Origin: Streptomyces avidinii
GTDB lineage: Bacteria > Actinomycetota > Actinomycetes > Streptomycetales > Streptomycetaceae
DNA: 64,000 nt
Reading direction: 5' to 3'
Assembly (NCBI RefSeq): GCF_014650695.1
Contig: NZ_BMVL01000005.1
Coordinates: forward strand, 248,001 to 312,000
Shown here: piece by piece, positions 17,521 to 26,006 of the stretch
Layout: every line of letters begins with the position of its first letter
Numbering within the stretch: position 1 is the stretch's first letter
Made by a program: the position numbers and the translations under genes
The notes under the pieces: generated by a model
What the model saw: only the letters and a program-made list of their open reading frames with translations
What the model was told of the DNA's origin: nothing
Databases searched by the model: none

Positions 17521-18813
17521 TCAGCGCACGCTGCGGATCGGCTTCACGGCCAGGGCCCCCGCCACGGCGAGCACGGCCGCAACGACGAACAGCGCGGTGT
17601 ACCCGCCGCTGATCGAGACGATCACCGAGGCGATGAAGGGCGCGATGATCTGCGGGCCGGCGTTGGCGATGTTGAGCACGCCCATGTCCCGGGCGGCGTC
17701 CTCCGCCTTGGGCAGCACCATCGTCACCAGCGCCGTGTCCACCGCCATGTAGCAGCCGAACGCCAGCCCGTTGACCGCGGCGAAGGACAGCATCGCGGTC
17801 CAGCTGGTCGACACGGCAGGGATGACGAGCGCGACGGCGGACAGCAGCGCGGAGGCGCCGACGAAGAGCTTGCGGCGGTCGAACCGGTCGGACAGGTAGC
17901 CGCCGAGCACCGTGGAGACGACCATCGCCACGCTGGTCAGCGGCATCAGCACGGCCACCGCGGCCTCCGGCTTCATACCGTCGGGCAGCACGGTGTGGTC
18001 CTGCAGGATGTAGAGCTGGTAGCCGCTCACGGCGAAGTACCCGAGGACGAGCAGCGCCCGGCCGATGAAGGCCCAGCGGAAGTCGTGGTCGCGCAGCGCG
18101 CTCGTGAAGGCGGCGAGCTGGGCCCTGACGGGCATCGGGGCGCGGGCAGGGAGCCGCCCCTCGCGGCCGCAGGCGGTGAACAGGACGGCCGCGCCCGCCA
18201 CCAGCGCGCCGAAGACGAGGTACCCGGTGCGGTAGTCCTCGGAGAAGGCGGCGCCGATCAGGGCGCCGAGGGTGGAGCCGAAGGGCAGGCCGAGACCCAC
18301 GGCCGCGGAGGCCTTGCCCCGGGCGTCCAGGGGCACCCGGTCGGGGACCACGGAGGTGATGGCCGCCTGGTAGACGTTCATGACGGCCTGCCCGAGGCAC
18401 CAGGCGATCGTGATCAGCAGGATCGTGTCGGCGAGGCCGAGCAGGAACATCGCCGGTACGGCGGCGAGTCCACCACCGAGGATCCAGGGGTTGCGGCGTC
18501 CGCTGCGGTCGGACAGGGCGCCCGCGACGGGGTTGAAGACCGTGGCGAAGATCGCCGAGACCCCCGCGATCAGGCCGAAGTTCGCGACCTTGTCCGCCGG
18601 GTCGATCTCCTCGACCTGGAGCGCGAGCAGGACGCCGGCCACCCCGATGTAGAGCGCGTACATGGCGCTGTTGCCGACGAGCAGCAGGGGCAGCAGGCCG
18701 CGCCGCGCGAGGCCGGGACCGGCGCCGGGCCCGGGGGACGCGTCGGCGGTGGTGGCGGCGGAGCCGGTGTCGGATCCGGTGTCGGATCCGGTGTCGGAGG
18801 GGAAAAGGGCCAC
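17521..18813 (-). CDS. MFS transporter
   Basis: 430 residues with about 12 hydrophobic helices. The loop GALSDRSGRRNPWILGG after helix 2 and its echo GGYLSDRFDRRKLFVG in the second half are the MFS hallmark. The pattern resembles the SLC45/sugar-type exporters. The N-terminal tail contains three SDTG repeats encoded by a 12-bp repeat (18764-18799). GTG start behind AGGAGG. It diverges from a LacI regulator with a strong inverted repeat between them, so LacI is the likely repressor and a sugar or related metabolite the likely signal. Confidence 0.87.
   Translation of the reverse strand: MALFPSDTGSDTGSDTGSAATTADASPGPGAGPGLARRGLLPLLLVGNSAMYALYIGVAGVLLALQVEEIDPADKVANFGLIAGVSAIFATVFNPVAGALSDRSGRRNPWILGGGLAAVPAMFLLGLADTILLITIAWCLGQAVMNVYQAAITSVVPDRVPLDARGKASAAVGLGLPFGSTLGALIGAAFSEDYRTGYLVFGALVAGAAVLFTACGREGRLPARAPMPVRAQLAAFTSALRDHDFRWAFIGRALLVLGYFAVSGYQLYILQDHTVLPDGMKPEAAVAVLMPLTSVAMVVSTVLGGYLSDRFDRRKLFVGASALLSAVALVIPAVSTSWTAMLSFAAVNGLAFGCYMAVDTALVTMVLPKAEDAARDMGVLNIANAGPQIIAPFIASVIVSISGGYTALFVVAAVLAVAGALAVKPIRSVR
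18764..18799. repeat. 12-bp in-frame tandem repeat in the MFS N-terminus
   Basis: Three copies of CCGGTGTCGGAT encode the tetrapeptide SDTG three times in the cytoplasmic tail. Frame-preserving slippage would only change tail length. Confidence 0.75.
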
Positions 18814-19018
18814 GGTGCCCTCCTGGGCAGATGAGGGTGGACGAGGGGAGGTACGGGCTGGTGGAGGCGATGTGGAGTGGCTCGAAGGCGGGCCGGGGCG
18901 GGGTGGGGCGAGGGTGCGCGCCGCCCCGTCACGACGGCGGGGGTGCGACGGAGCGCGACAGGGCGGCGGCACGGCGGGGCACGGCATCGGCACATCGACC
19001 GAAGGGGGATGCGACGCC

Positions 19019-19051
19019 GTGGTTACACGTGTCAATGACTCGTGTAACCAC
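19019..19051. promoter_or_regulatory. Large inverted-repeat operator between MFS and LacI genes
   Basis: GTGGTTACACG and CGTGTAACCAC are perfect 11-bp arms around an 11-base spacer. The centre-to-centre distance of 22 bp is two helical turns, so a regulator could bind both arms on one face. It lies 206 bp from the MFS start and 69 bp from the lacI-type start, in their shared control region. Confidence 0.7.
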
Positions 19052-19119
19052 TGTGTAGCATTCGTTTCCGGCCATCCGCCAGCCCCCGGGCGCAATCGGT
19101 CTGGAAAGATGCCACGGCA

Positions 19120-20202
19120 ATGTCTCAGTCATCGAAATCGCCGAAGCCGCCGACGCCGGCCTCCGGATCGGCCGCCGCATCCGCCTCGGGATCGGCCTCC
19201 GGATCGACGGCCCCGCCGCCCCCTGTTCCGACGAGCGCCGATGTCGCCCGCCTCGCCGGCGTCTCGCGCGCGACGGTCTCGTACGTCCTGAACAACGCGG
19301 AAGCCGTACGCATCAGCGAGCCGACCCGGCGCAAGGTTCGTGAGGCCGCCGAGGAACTCGGCTACGTCCCGCACGCGGCAGCCCGCAGCCTGCGCGCCGG
19401 ACACACCAGGATCGTCCTGCTGCCCACCTCCCACGTGCCGATCGGGCCGCTCTACAGCACCTTCCTCAACGAGCTCCAGTGGGCGCTGCGCCGCCTCGAC
19501 TACACCGTGGTGCAGTACGGGAGCCTCGGACTCAGCGGTGACGAAGCCGTGCGGGCCTGGGCGGAACTGCGCCCGGTGGCCGTCATCTCCCTCGGCGAGA
19601 TCTCCCTCTCCGCGCGCAACGTCGCCACCCTCAAGCGGGCCGGGGCCCGCGCGGTGATCACGATGGGGCCGGTCGGGGTACCGGGGGCGCACGCGCTGGT
19701 CATGGACCAGCAGGAGGTCGGCGTCCGGGCAGCCGCCCACCTCGTCGAGCGCGGACGCGGGCGGATCGGTGTGGTGGTCCCGGAGGAGGAGGGCCTGGAG
19801 CTGTTCTCCGTGCCCCGGCTGACGGGCGCCCGGTCGGTGGAGGGCGCCGAGGTCTCGGCCCTCCCGATGGCCTACTCCGAGGAGTCGGCCGCGGCCCTCG
19901 CGGCCCGCTGGCGCGGGCTCGGGCTGGACGCCGCCTTCGCGTACAACGACGAGTACGCGATGCTCCTGATGCGGGCCCTCCAGGACGAGGGGCTCCGCGT
20001 TCCCGAGGACGTGGCCGTCATCGGCGCCGACGATCTGCTCATCGGGCGGCTGCTGCGGCCGCGGCTGAGCACGGTACGACTGGAGATGCCGACCGGCGCC
20101 CATCTGGCCTCGCTGGTGGACCACGCGGTGCGCGAGCCGTCGGAGGTCACCGAGCGGCACGACCTGATGGCGGCCGCCGCCATTCCCCGGGAGTCGACCT
20201 GA
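19120..20202 (+). CDS. LacI-family transcriptional regulator
   Basis: 360 residues. A low-complexity Ser/Pro/Ala tail of about 37 residues precedes the HTH (residues 39-58, TSADVARLAGVSRATVSYVLN) and the hinge YVPHAAARSLRAG. The periplasmic-binding-protein-like effector domain fills the rest and ends with the usual DDLLIGRLLRPRLSTV segment. It probably represses the divergent MFS gene and itself through the inverted repeat at 19019-19051. Effector unknown. Confidence 0.92.
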   Translation: MSQSSKSPKPPTPASGSAAASASGSASGSTAPPPPVPTSADVARLAGVSRATVSYVLNNAEAVRISEPTRRKVREAAEELGYVPHAAARSLRAGHTRIVLLPTSHVPIGPLYSTFLNELQWALRRLDYTVVQYGSLGLSGDEAVRAWAELRPVAVISLGEISLSARNVATLKRAGARAVITMGPVGVPGAHALVMDQQEVGVRAAAHLVERGRGRIGVVVPEEEGLELFSVPRLTGARSVEGAEVSALPMAYSEESAAALAARWRGLGLDAAFAYNDEYAMLLMRALQDEGLRVPEDVAVIGADDLLIGRLLRPRLSTVRLEMPTGAHLASLVDHAVREPSEVTERHDLMAAAAIPREST

Positions 20203-20420
20203 CGGTGCCCCCCTGCGGGCCGTGCGGGCCGTCCGCGCAGTCCGGGCCGTGCGTGTCGGGAGCCGGCCGGCCCGGGTCGCACCGGGGGGCCGTTGACAGG
20301 CGGTGACGTGCGGACGGAGACTGCGGGCGCGCCCCACCGGGCGTGCCCGGCGGCGTGCCCCGGTGCCCACACCGGCACCGCCGCGCCGCCGCCCGTACGG
20401 ATCCGCCCAGGAGAGCCCCC

Positions 20421-21620
20421 ATGAGCATCCGCACCGTCCGCGACGTCTACGTCGTCGACGCCGTCCGCACACCGATCGGCAAGTTCGGCGGCGCCCTCGC
20501 CGGGGTCAGGCCGGACGACCTGGCAGCGCACGTCGTGCGCGCGCTCGTGGACCGTACGCCCGACCTCGATCCGGCCCGTATCGACGACGTCGTCTTCGGT
20601 GACGCCAACGGCGCGGGCGAGGACAACCGGGACGTGGCCCGCATGGCGGTGCTGCTGGCGGGGCTGCCCGTGAGTGTCCCCGGGGTCACCGTCAACCGGC
20701 TGTGCGGATCCGGTCTCGAAGCCGTGATCCAGGCCGCCCGCGCCATCGCGCTGGGCGACGCCTCCGTGGCCATCGCGGGCGGGGTCGAGTCGATGAGCCG
20801 CGCCCCCTGGGTCGTGCAGAAGCCGGAACGGGCCTTCCCGGCCGGGCACCAGCAGATGTGGTCCACCACCCTGGGCTGGCGGATGACCAACCCGCGGATG
20901 CCCGAGGAGTGGACCGGCTCGCTCGGCGAGGGCGCCGAACTCGTCGCGGACAAGCACGGCATCACCCGGGAGGCGCAGGACGCCTTCGCCCTGGAGAGCC
21001 ACCGCAAGGCGGCGGCCGCCTGGTCCGCCGGGCTGTACGACAACGAGGTCGTCCCGTACGCCGGCGTCGACCTGGTGCGCGACGAATGCATCCGGGAGGG
21101 TTCCACGCCCGAGGCGATGGCCCGGCTCAAGCCGGCCTTCCGCTCGGACGGCACCGGCACGGTCACGGCCGGCAACGCCTCCCCGCTCAACGACGGGGCC
21201 GCCGCCCTGCTGCTGACCGACGAGGCGGGGCTGGCGGCCACCGGCCGGGAGCCGCTCGCCCGGATCAGCGCCTCGGCCGTCACCGGGATCGAGCCCCAGC
21301 TCTTCGGCCTCGGACCGGTGGACGCCGTGCAACGGGCGCTCGCCAAGTCCGGCCGCGGGCTCGCCGATCTCGCCGCCTTCGAGCTCAACGAGGCTTTCGC
21401 GGCGCAGGCGTTGGGATGTCTCGCTGCCTGGCCCGAGCTCGACCCTGCCGTGGTCAACCCGCGCGGCGGCGCCATCGCCATCGGCCATCCGCTCGGTGCC
21501 TCCGGTGCCCGGCTGGCCGGCTCGGTCGCGCACCAGTTGGCGGCGGCGGGTTCCGGCACCGGTATGGCGGCGCTGTGCATCGGGGTCGGGCAGGGCATCG
21601 CGCTCGTCCTGGAGCGCTGA
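20421..21620 (+). CDS. Acetyl-CoA C-acyltransferase (thiolase)
   Basis: 399 residues. Nucleophile Cys95 in NRLCGSG, the NEAFAAQ motif, catalytic histidine in GGAIAIGHPLGASG, and the second cysteine in ALCIGVGQG are present. It resembles degradative thiolases such as beta-ketoadipyl-CoA thiolase (PcaF). The ATG lies 9 bp behind CAGGAGAG. An aldehyde dehydrogenase follows on the same strand after 173 bp, so a shared catabolic route is possible but not shown. Confidence 0.92.
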   Translation: MSIRTVRDVYVVDAVRTPIGKFGGALAGVRPDDLAAHVVRALVDRTPDLDPARIDDVVFGDANGAGEDNRDVARMAVLLAGLPVSVPGVTVNRLCGSGLEAVIQAARAIALGDASVAIAGGVESMSRAPWVVQKPERAFPAGHQQMWSTTLGWRMTNPRMPEEWTGSLGEGAELVADKHGITREAQDAFALESHRKAAAAWSAGLYDNEVVPYAGVDLVRDECIREGSTPEAMARLKPAFRSDGTGTVTAGNASPLNDGAAALLLTDEAGLAATGREPLARISASAVTGIEPQLFGLGPVDAVQRALAKSGRGLADLAAFELNEAFAAQALGCLAAWPELDPAVVNPRGGAIAIGHPLGASGARLAGSVAHQLAAAGSGTGMAALCIGVGQGIALVLER

Positions 21621-21793
21621 CGCCCGCCGTGGCCCCGCCGTGACCCCCGCCCCACCTGGGCGTCGATCGTTTCCGGTCAGCGGCACTCCTCAACTGCCCA
21701 ATAACTGAACAGAAGTGGAGCCTCCGGTCTGGCACGATGGCGCGTGCTGCCGCCCCCCGCCGCCCGCCCATCCCCACCCGGAGGCCCCGCGCC

Positions 21794-23233
21794 ATGCCGC
21801 TCCTCGACCCGACGCTCTGGCAGGACGGACCCACCCTCACCGGCGGCGCCGCCCCGGTCGTCGAACCCGCCACCGGCCGCACCCTCGCCACCATCGACCT
21901 CGCCGCGCCCGCCGATGTCGCGGAGGCCGCCGTACGGGCCCGCGCGGCGCAGGGGGACTGGGCGCGCGCCACCCACCCGGAGCGGGCGGCCGTGCTGCGC
22001 CGCGCCGGTGACCTGTTCACCGCCCACGCCGACGAGCTGCGGGAATGGCTGGTCCGCGAGTCCGGTTCGATCCCCGGCAAGGCCGACTTCGAGCTGCACG
22101 TCGCCGCCCAGGAGTGCTACGAGGCCGCCGCGCTGGCCTCCCGCCCCACCGGGCAGGTGCTTCCGAGCGAAGCGCCCCGGCTGTCCTTCACCCGCCGGGT
22201 GCCGGCCGGCGTGGTCGGGGTCGTGGCCCCCTTCAACGCCCCGCTGATCCTGTCCATCCGCTCGGTCGCGCCCGCGCTGGCCCTCGGCAACGCGGTGCTG
22301 CTCAAGCCGGACCGGCGCACCGCCGTCTGCGGTGGCCTGGCCCCCGCCGCCGTCCTGGCGGCGGCCGGACTGCCGTGCGGGCTGCTGCAGGTCCTGCCGG
22401 GCGGCGCCGGGACGGGCGCGGCCGTGGTCGCCGACCCGCGGGTCCGGGTGGTGTCCTTCACCGGATCCACCGCTGCCGGCCGCTCCGTCGGGGAACTGGC
22501 GGGACGTCACCTCAAGCGTGTGCACCTGGAGTTGGGTGGCAACTCCGCCCTCGTCGTGCTCCGCGACGCCGACATCGAGTCCGCCGTGGCCCAGGCCTCC
22601 TGGGGCTCCTTCTTCCACCAGGGCCAGATCTGCATGACGGCCGGGCGCCACCTCGTCCACGCCTCGCTCTACGACGAGTACGTCGAGCGGCTCGCCGCGC
22701 GGGCGGAGGAGCTCGCGGTGGGGGACCCGTACCGCGAGCAGGTCCACCTGGGCCCGCTGATCGACCGGGCCCAGCTGGAGCGCGTGCACGCCCTGGTGGA
22801 GGCCAGCACCGAGCGGGGCGCCAAGCTCGTCGCCGGCGGCACGTACCGGGACCTCTTCTACCGGCCGACCGTCCTGGCGGGCGTCGCCGACGACACCCCC
22901 GCGTACGCCGAGGAGGTCTTCGGGCCCGTGGCGCCCGTACGGTCCTTCGCGACGGAGGAGGAGGCGGTGGCCCTGGCCTCGGCGGGCCCGTACGGCCTCT
23001 CCCTCGGGATCGTGACCCGGGACGCGGCGCGCGGGCTCGACCTGGCCGAGCGGATCCCGACCGGAATCGCGCACGTCAACGACCAGACGGTCAACGACGA
23101 GGCCGTCGCCCCGTTCGGCGGAGTCGGCGCCTCCGGCACGGGCGCCCGCTTCGGCGGCGAGGCGAACCTGGACGCCTTCACCGAGCTGCGCTGGACCACG
23201 GCCCGCAGCACCCCCGCCGGGCACCCGTTCTAG
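21794..23233 (+). CDS. Aldehyde dehydrogenase, benzaldehyde-dehydrogenase-like
   Basis: 479 residues. Catalytic Glu246 (HLELGGNS) and Cys280 (QGQICMTAGR), the cofactor loop VSFTGSTAAGRSVG and the C-terminal EEVFGPVAPV and NDQTVNDE motifs are present. The last is typical of aromatic-aldehyde (salicylaldehyde/vanillin/benzaldehyde) dehydrogenases. It oxidises an aldehyde to the acid with NAD(P)+. Start chosen at ATG 21794; an ATG 57 bp upstream lacks an SD. Confidence 0.9.
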   Translation: MPLLDPTLWQDGPTLTGGAAPVVEPATGRTLATIDLAAPADVAEAAVRARAAQGDWARATHPERAAVLRRAGDLFTAHADELREWLVRESGSIPGKADFELHVAAQECYEAAALASRPTGQVLPSEAPRLSFTRRVPAGVVGVVAPFNAPLILSIRSVAPALALGNAVLLKPDRRTAVCGGLAPAAVLAAAGLPCGLLQVLPGGAGTGAAVVADPRVRVVSFTGSTAAGRSVGELAGRHLKRVHLELGGNSALVVLRDADIESAVAQASWGSFFHQGQICMTAGRHLVHASLYDEYVERLAARAEELAVGDPYREQVHLGPLIDRAQLERVHALVEASTERGAKLVAGGTYRDLFYRPTVLAGVADDTPAYAEEVFGPVAPVRSFATEEEAVALASAGPYGLSLGIVTRDAARGLDLAERIPTGIAHVNDQTVNDEAVAPFGGVGASGTGARFGGEANLDAFTELRWTTARSTPAGHPF

Positions 23234-23314
23234 GCAGCCCCCGTTCGGGGCGGAATGCACGGGACAGGTCGTTCGTTCAAGGAGCAGACGGCTCAATCAG
23301 GAGGTCTGGAAACC

Positions 23315-23722
23315 GTGGCTACAGTCGAGCTCACCAAGGAAAACTTCGACCAGACGGTCAGCGAGAATCCGTTCGTGCTGATCGACTTCTGGGCGGGCTG
23401 GTGCCGGCCGTGCCTGCAGTTCGCCCCGGTCTACGAGCGGGCTTCCGAGGCGCACCCGGACCTCCTCTTCGCCAAGGTGGACACCGAGGCGCAGCAGGAG
23501 CTGGCCGGGGCCTTCCAGATCACCTCGATCCCGACCCTGATGATCGTCCGGGACCAGGTGGCCATCTTCGCGCAGCCCGGCGCACTGCCGGAGGCGGCGC
23601 TCACGGACCTCATCCGGCAGGCCCGTGACCTCGACATGGACGAGGTTCGCGCCAAGATCGCCGCGGAGCAGAAGGGCGCCGGGGGCGGCGGTACGGAGGA
23701 ACCCGGCACGCCGCAGGCCTGA
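23315..23722 (+). CDS. Thioredoxin-like protein
   Basis: 135 residues. Active site WAGWCRPC (Cys30 and Cys33), cis-proline in TSIPTLMIV, and a C-terminal helical and glycine-rich extension of about 30 residues not found in classical thioredoxin. CGPC is replaced by CRPC, which should shift redox potential. GTG start with a strong SD CAGGAGGT. A disulfide oxidoreductase gene follows 41 bp downstream, so the two may act together. Confidence 0.92.
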   Translation: MATVELTKENFDQTVSENPFVLIDFWAGWCRPCLQFAPVYERASEAHPDLLFAKVDTEAQQELAGAFQITSIPTLMIVRDQVAIFAQPGALPEAALTDLIRQARDLDMDEVRAKIAAEQKGAGGGGTEEPGTPQA

Positions 23723-23763
23723 GGGTCCGCCGCCCGGGCGGGCCGGCGGAGACACTGGTCCGT

Positions 23764-25191
23764 ATGACTGAAGCGGTGGAGTACGACGTAGTGGTCCTCG
23801 GCGGGGGCCCGGCCGGCGAGAACATCGTCGACCGGACCCGTGCCGCCGGATTGAGCACGGCGCTCGTCGAGAGCGAACTGGTGGGCGGCGAGTGCTCGTA
23901 CTGGGCCTGCGTCCCGAGCAAGGCGCTGCTGCGCCCGGCCCTGGCCCGGGCCGACGCCCGCCGGGTACCGGGGCTGGCCGGGGCGGTCCAGGGCCCCCTG
24001 GACACGGCGGCGGTGTTCGCGCACCGCGACTACTGGACCGGTGACTGGAAGGACCAGGGCCAGATCGACTGGATCGATTCGATCGGGGCCCACGTGTACC
24101 GGGGTCACGGCCGGCTCTACGGCGTCCGCAAGGTCGCCGTCACCAGCCCCGAGGGCGAGCACCACATCCTGTCCGCCCGGCACGCGGTGGTCGTGGCCAC
24201 GGGCACCCGGGCCGTGGTCCCCGACCTGCCCGGCATCGCCGGGGCCCGCCCCTGGACCAGCCGGGAGGCGACCTCGGCGAAGGAGGCCCCCGGGCGGCTG
24301 CTGATCGTGGGCGGCTCGGTGGTGGCCGTCGAGATGGCCACGGCCTGGCAGGCCCTCGGCTCGCAGGTCACCGTCCTGGCACGCGGCTCCGGGCTGCTGC
24401 CGCGGATGGAGCCCTTCGCGGGGGAGCTGGTGGCCGACGCGCTGCGCGAGGCCGGGGCGGAGGTCCGTATCGGAGTGTCCGTCGAGGCGGTCGTACGGGA
24501 CGGCCCGACCGGGCCCGTCAGCGTGGTCCTGGAGGGCGGCGAGACGCTGGAGGGTGACGAGCTGCTGATGGCCACGGGCCGCACCCCGCGGACCGAGGAC
24601 ATCGGACTGGACACCGTCGGGCTCCCGGCCGGGAAGTGGATCGACGTCGACGACACCTGCCGGGTGCCCGGGCACGACTGGCTGTACGCCGTCGGGGACG
24701 TCAACCACCGGGCGCTCCTCACCCACCAGGGCAAGTACCAGGCGCGCATCGTCGGAGCCGTGATCGCCGCCCGTGCGGCGGGCGCCCCGCTGGACACCGA
24801 GCCCTGGGGCGCGCACACCCCGACTGCCGACGTCCGCGCCCTCCCGCAGGCGGTCTTCACCGATCCGGAGGCTGCGGCCGTGGGTCTGACCGTGGCCGAG
24901 GCCGAACGGGCCGGGCACCGGGTGCGGGCGGTCGACTACGACATGTCCAAGGTCTCGGGTGCCGGGCTGTACGCCGACGGCTACCGCGGCCGGGCGCGGA
25001 TGGTCGTCGACCTCGACCGCGAGGTCCTCCTCGGGGCCACCTTCGTCGGTCCGGGCGCCGCCGAGCTGATCCACGCGGCGACCATCGCCGTCGCGGGAGA
25101 GGTCCCGATCCAGCGCCTGTGGCATGCGGTACCGGCCTTCCCGACCATCAGCGAGATCTGGCTGCGGCTGCTGGAGACCTACCGGGGGTGA
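23764..25191 (+). CDS. FAD-dependent pyridine nucleotide-disulfide oxidoreductase
   Basis: 475 residues. FAD site LGGGPAGENIVDRT near the N-terminus, redox cysteines 44 and 49 in GGECSYWACVPSKALL, NAD(P) site LLIVGGSVVAVEMA, second FAD motif LYAVGDVN, and the C-terminal dimer domain. The CxxxxC spacing is that of lipoamide dehydrogenase/mercuric reductase relatives; the SYWA insert marks the actinobacterial subgroup of unknown substrate. It follows thioredoxin in the same direction and ends at a strong terminator. Confidence 0.92.
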   Translation: MTEAVEYDVVVLGGGPAGENIVDRTRAAGLSTALVESELVGGECSYWACVPSKALLRPALARADARRVPGLAGAVQGPLDTAAVFAHRDYWTGDWKDQGQIDWIDSIGAHVYRGHGRLYGVRKVAVTSPEGEHHILSARHAVVVATGTRAVVPDLPGIAGARPWTSREATSAKEAPGRLLIVGGSVVAVEMATAWQALGSQVTVLARGSGLLPRMEPFAGELVADALREAGAEVRIGVSVEAVVRDGPTGPVSVVLEGGETLEGDELLMATGRTPRTEDIGLDTVGLPAGKWIDVDDTCRVPGHDWLYAVGDVNHRALLTHQGKYQARIVGAVIAARAAGAPLDTEPWGAHTPTADVRALPQAVFTDPEAAAVGLTVAEAERAGHRVRAVDYDMSKVSGAGLYADGYRGRARMVVDLDREVLLGATFVGPGAAELIHAATIAVAGEVPIQRLWHAVPAFPTISEIWLRLLETYRG

Positions 25192-25218
25192 ACCGCCCCT
25201 CGGGTGCGACAAGGACAT

Positions 25219-25250
25219 GGCCCGGCTGCGCCGCACGGCGCAGCCGGGCC
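25219..25250 (+). terminator. Strong intrinsic terminator after the oxidoreductase
   Basis: Perfect 14-bp stem (GGCCCGGCTGCGCC and its complement) with a 4-base loop, followed by CTTTCGTT. It insulates the following iron-controlled genes. Confidence 0.88.
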
Positions 25251-25353
25251 CTTTCGTTGCCCGCCGCCCTGGATCGGCGTGTACGGAAACGGAGTTGACC
25301 GGCCGTCACAGAGCCGGGGATGGCGTGAAGCAGGCATACAACCTTGATCGATA

Positions 25354-25372
25354 TTAGGTTAGCCTTACCTCA
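25354..25372 (+). promoter_or_regulatory. Iron box (DmdR/IdeR-type operator)
   Basis: TTAGGTTAGCCTTACCTCA closely matches the actinobacterial iron-box consensus TTAGGTTAGGCTcACCTAA, 38 bp upstream of the secreted-protein start. The surrounding sequence is A+T-rich, like a promoter. Iron-loaded DmdR would repress this operon. Confidence 0.85.
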
Positions 25373-25410
25373 GTTTTTGCGACTTCCTGTGCCTGAAAGG
25401 TGTTCCAGTG

Positions 25411-25950
25411 ATGCGTGCTGCCTCCCTGCCCCGTACCGCCGCCCGCGCGGCCGTCGCCGCCTCCGCCGCCGTGGCGATCGCCGTCGGCGCGGCCGGCTCC
25501 GCCTCGGCCGCCACCTCGACGCGTACGGTCACCGACGGCGCCACCACCTACAACCTCAGCCTCACCGCGCCCTCCACCGCCGCCGCGGCCGGCCAGAACG
25601 TCACGGTCACCGGCAGCGGTTACAACACGGCCAAGGGCGTATACGTGAGCCTCTGCGCCGTGAGCGGCGCACCGGGCGCGAACAAGCCCACCCCCTGCCT
25701 GGGCGGTTCGGACCAGTCGGGCACCACCGGCGCCTCGCACTGGGTCAACAACGTCTTCGGCGGGACCCTGGCCAACACCTCCAAGTTCGGCTCCGGCGGC
25801 AGCTTCAGCGTCACCATCCACGTCAAGGCCGACCTGGGCGGCGGCCAGATCTGCGGAGAGACGGTCGAGTGCGCCATCGTCACGCGCGCCGACCACTTCA
25901 ACTCCTCGAACCGCAAGTACGACGTCCACGTCCCGGTGACCTTCAACTGA
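25411..25950 (+). CDS. Small secreted beta-sandwich protein, iron-regulated
   Basis: 179 residues. A clear Sec/Tat-type signal peptide (ending GSASAA around residue 35) and a mature all-beta domain with paired cysteines (SLCAVSG with PTPCLGG; GGGQICGETVECAIVT). The domain recalls neocarzinostatin-like or Ig-like folds; I cannot assign it firmly. Controlled by the iron box, followed after 56 bp by a wall-anchored protein gene. A role in haem or iron acquisition is inferred from regulation alone. Start ATG 25411 preferred over GTG 25408 because of its spacing from GAAAGG. Confidence 0.82.
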   Translation: MRAASLPRTAARAAVAASAAVAIAVGAAGSASAATSTRTVTDGATTYNLSLTAPSTAAAAGQNVTVTGSGYNTAKGVYVSLCAVSGAPGANKPTPCLGGSDQSGTTGASHWVNNVFGGTLANTSKFGSGGSFSVTIHVKADLGGGQICGETVECAIVTRADHFNSSNRKYDVHVPVTFN

Positions 25951-26006
25951 CCGGTCCGGGACCAGCCCGGCCCGGGACCGACCCCCGACCCGCCGACGAG
26001 GAAGCC

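Noticed and set aside
14375..18799. CRISPR-like arrays in tandem repeats
   Set aside because: The 9-, 12- and 18-bp units are directly abutting with no spacers.
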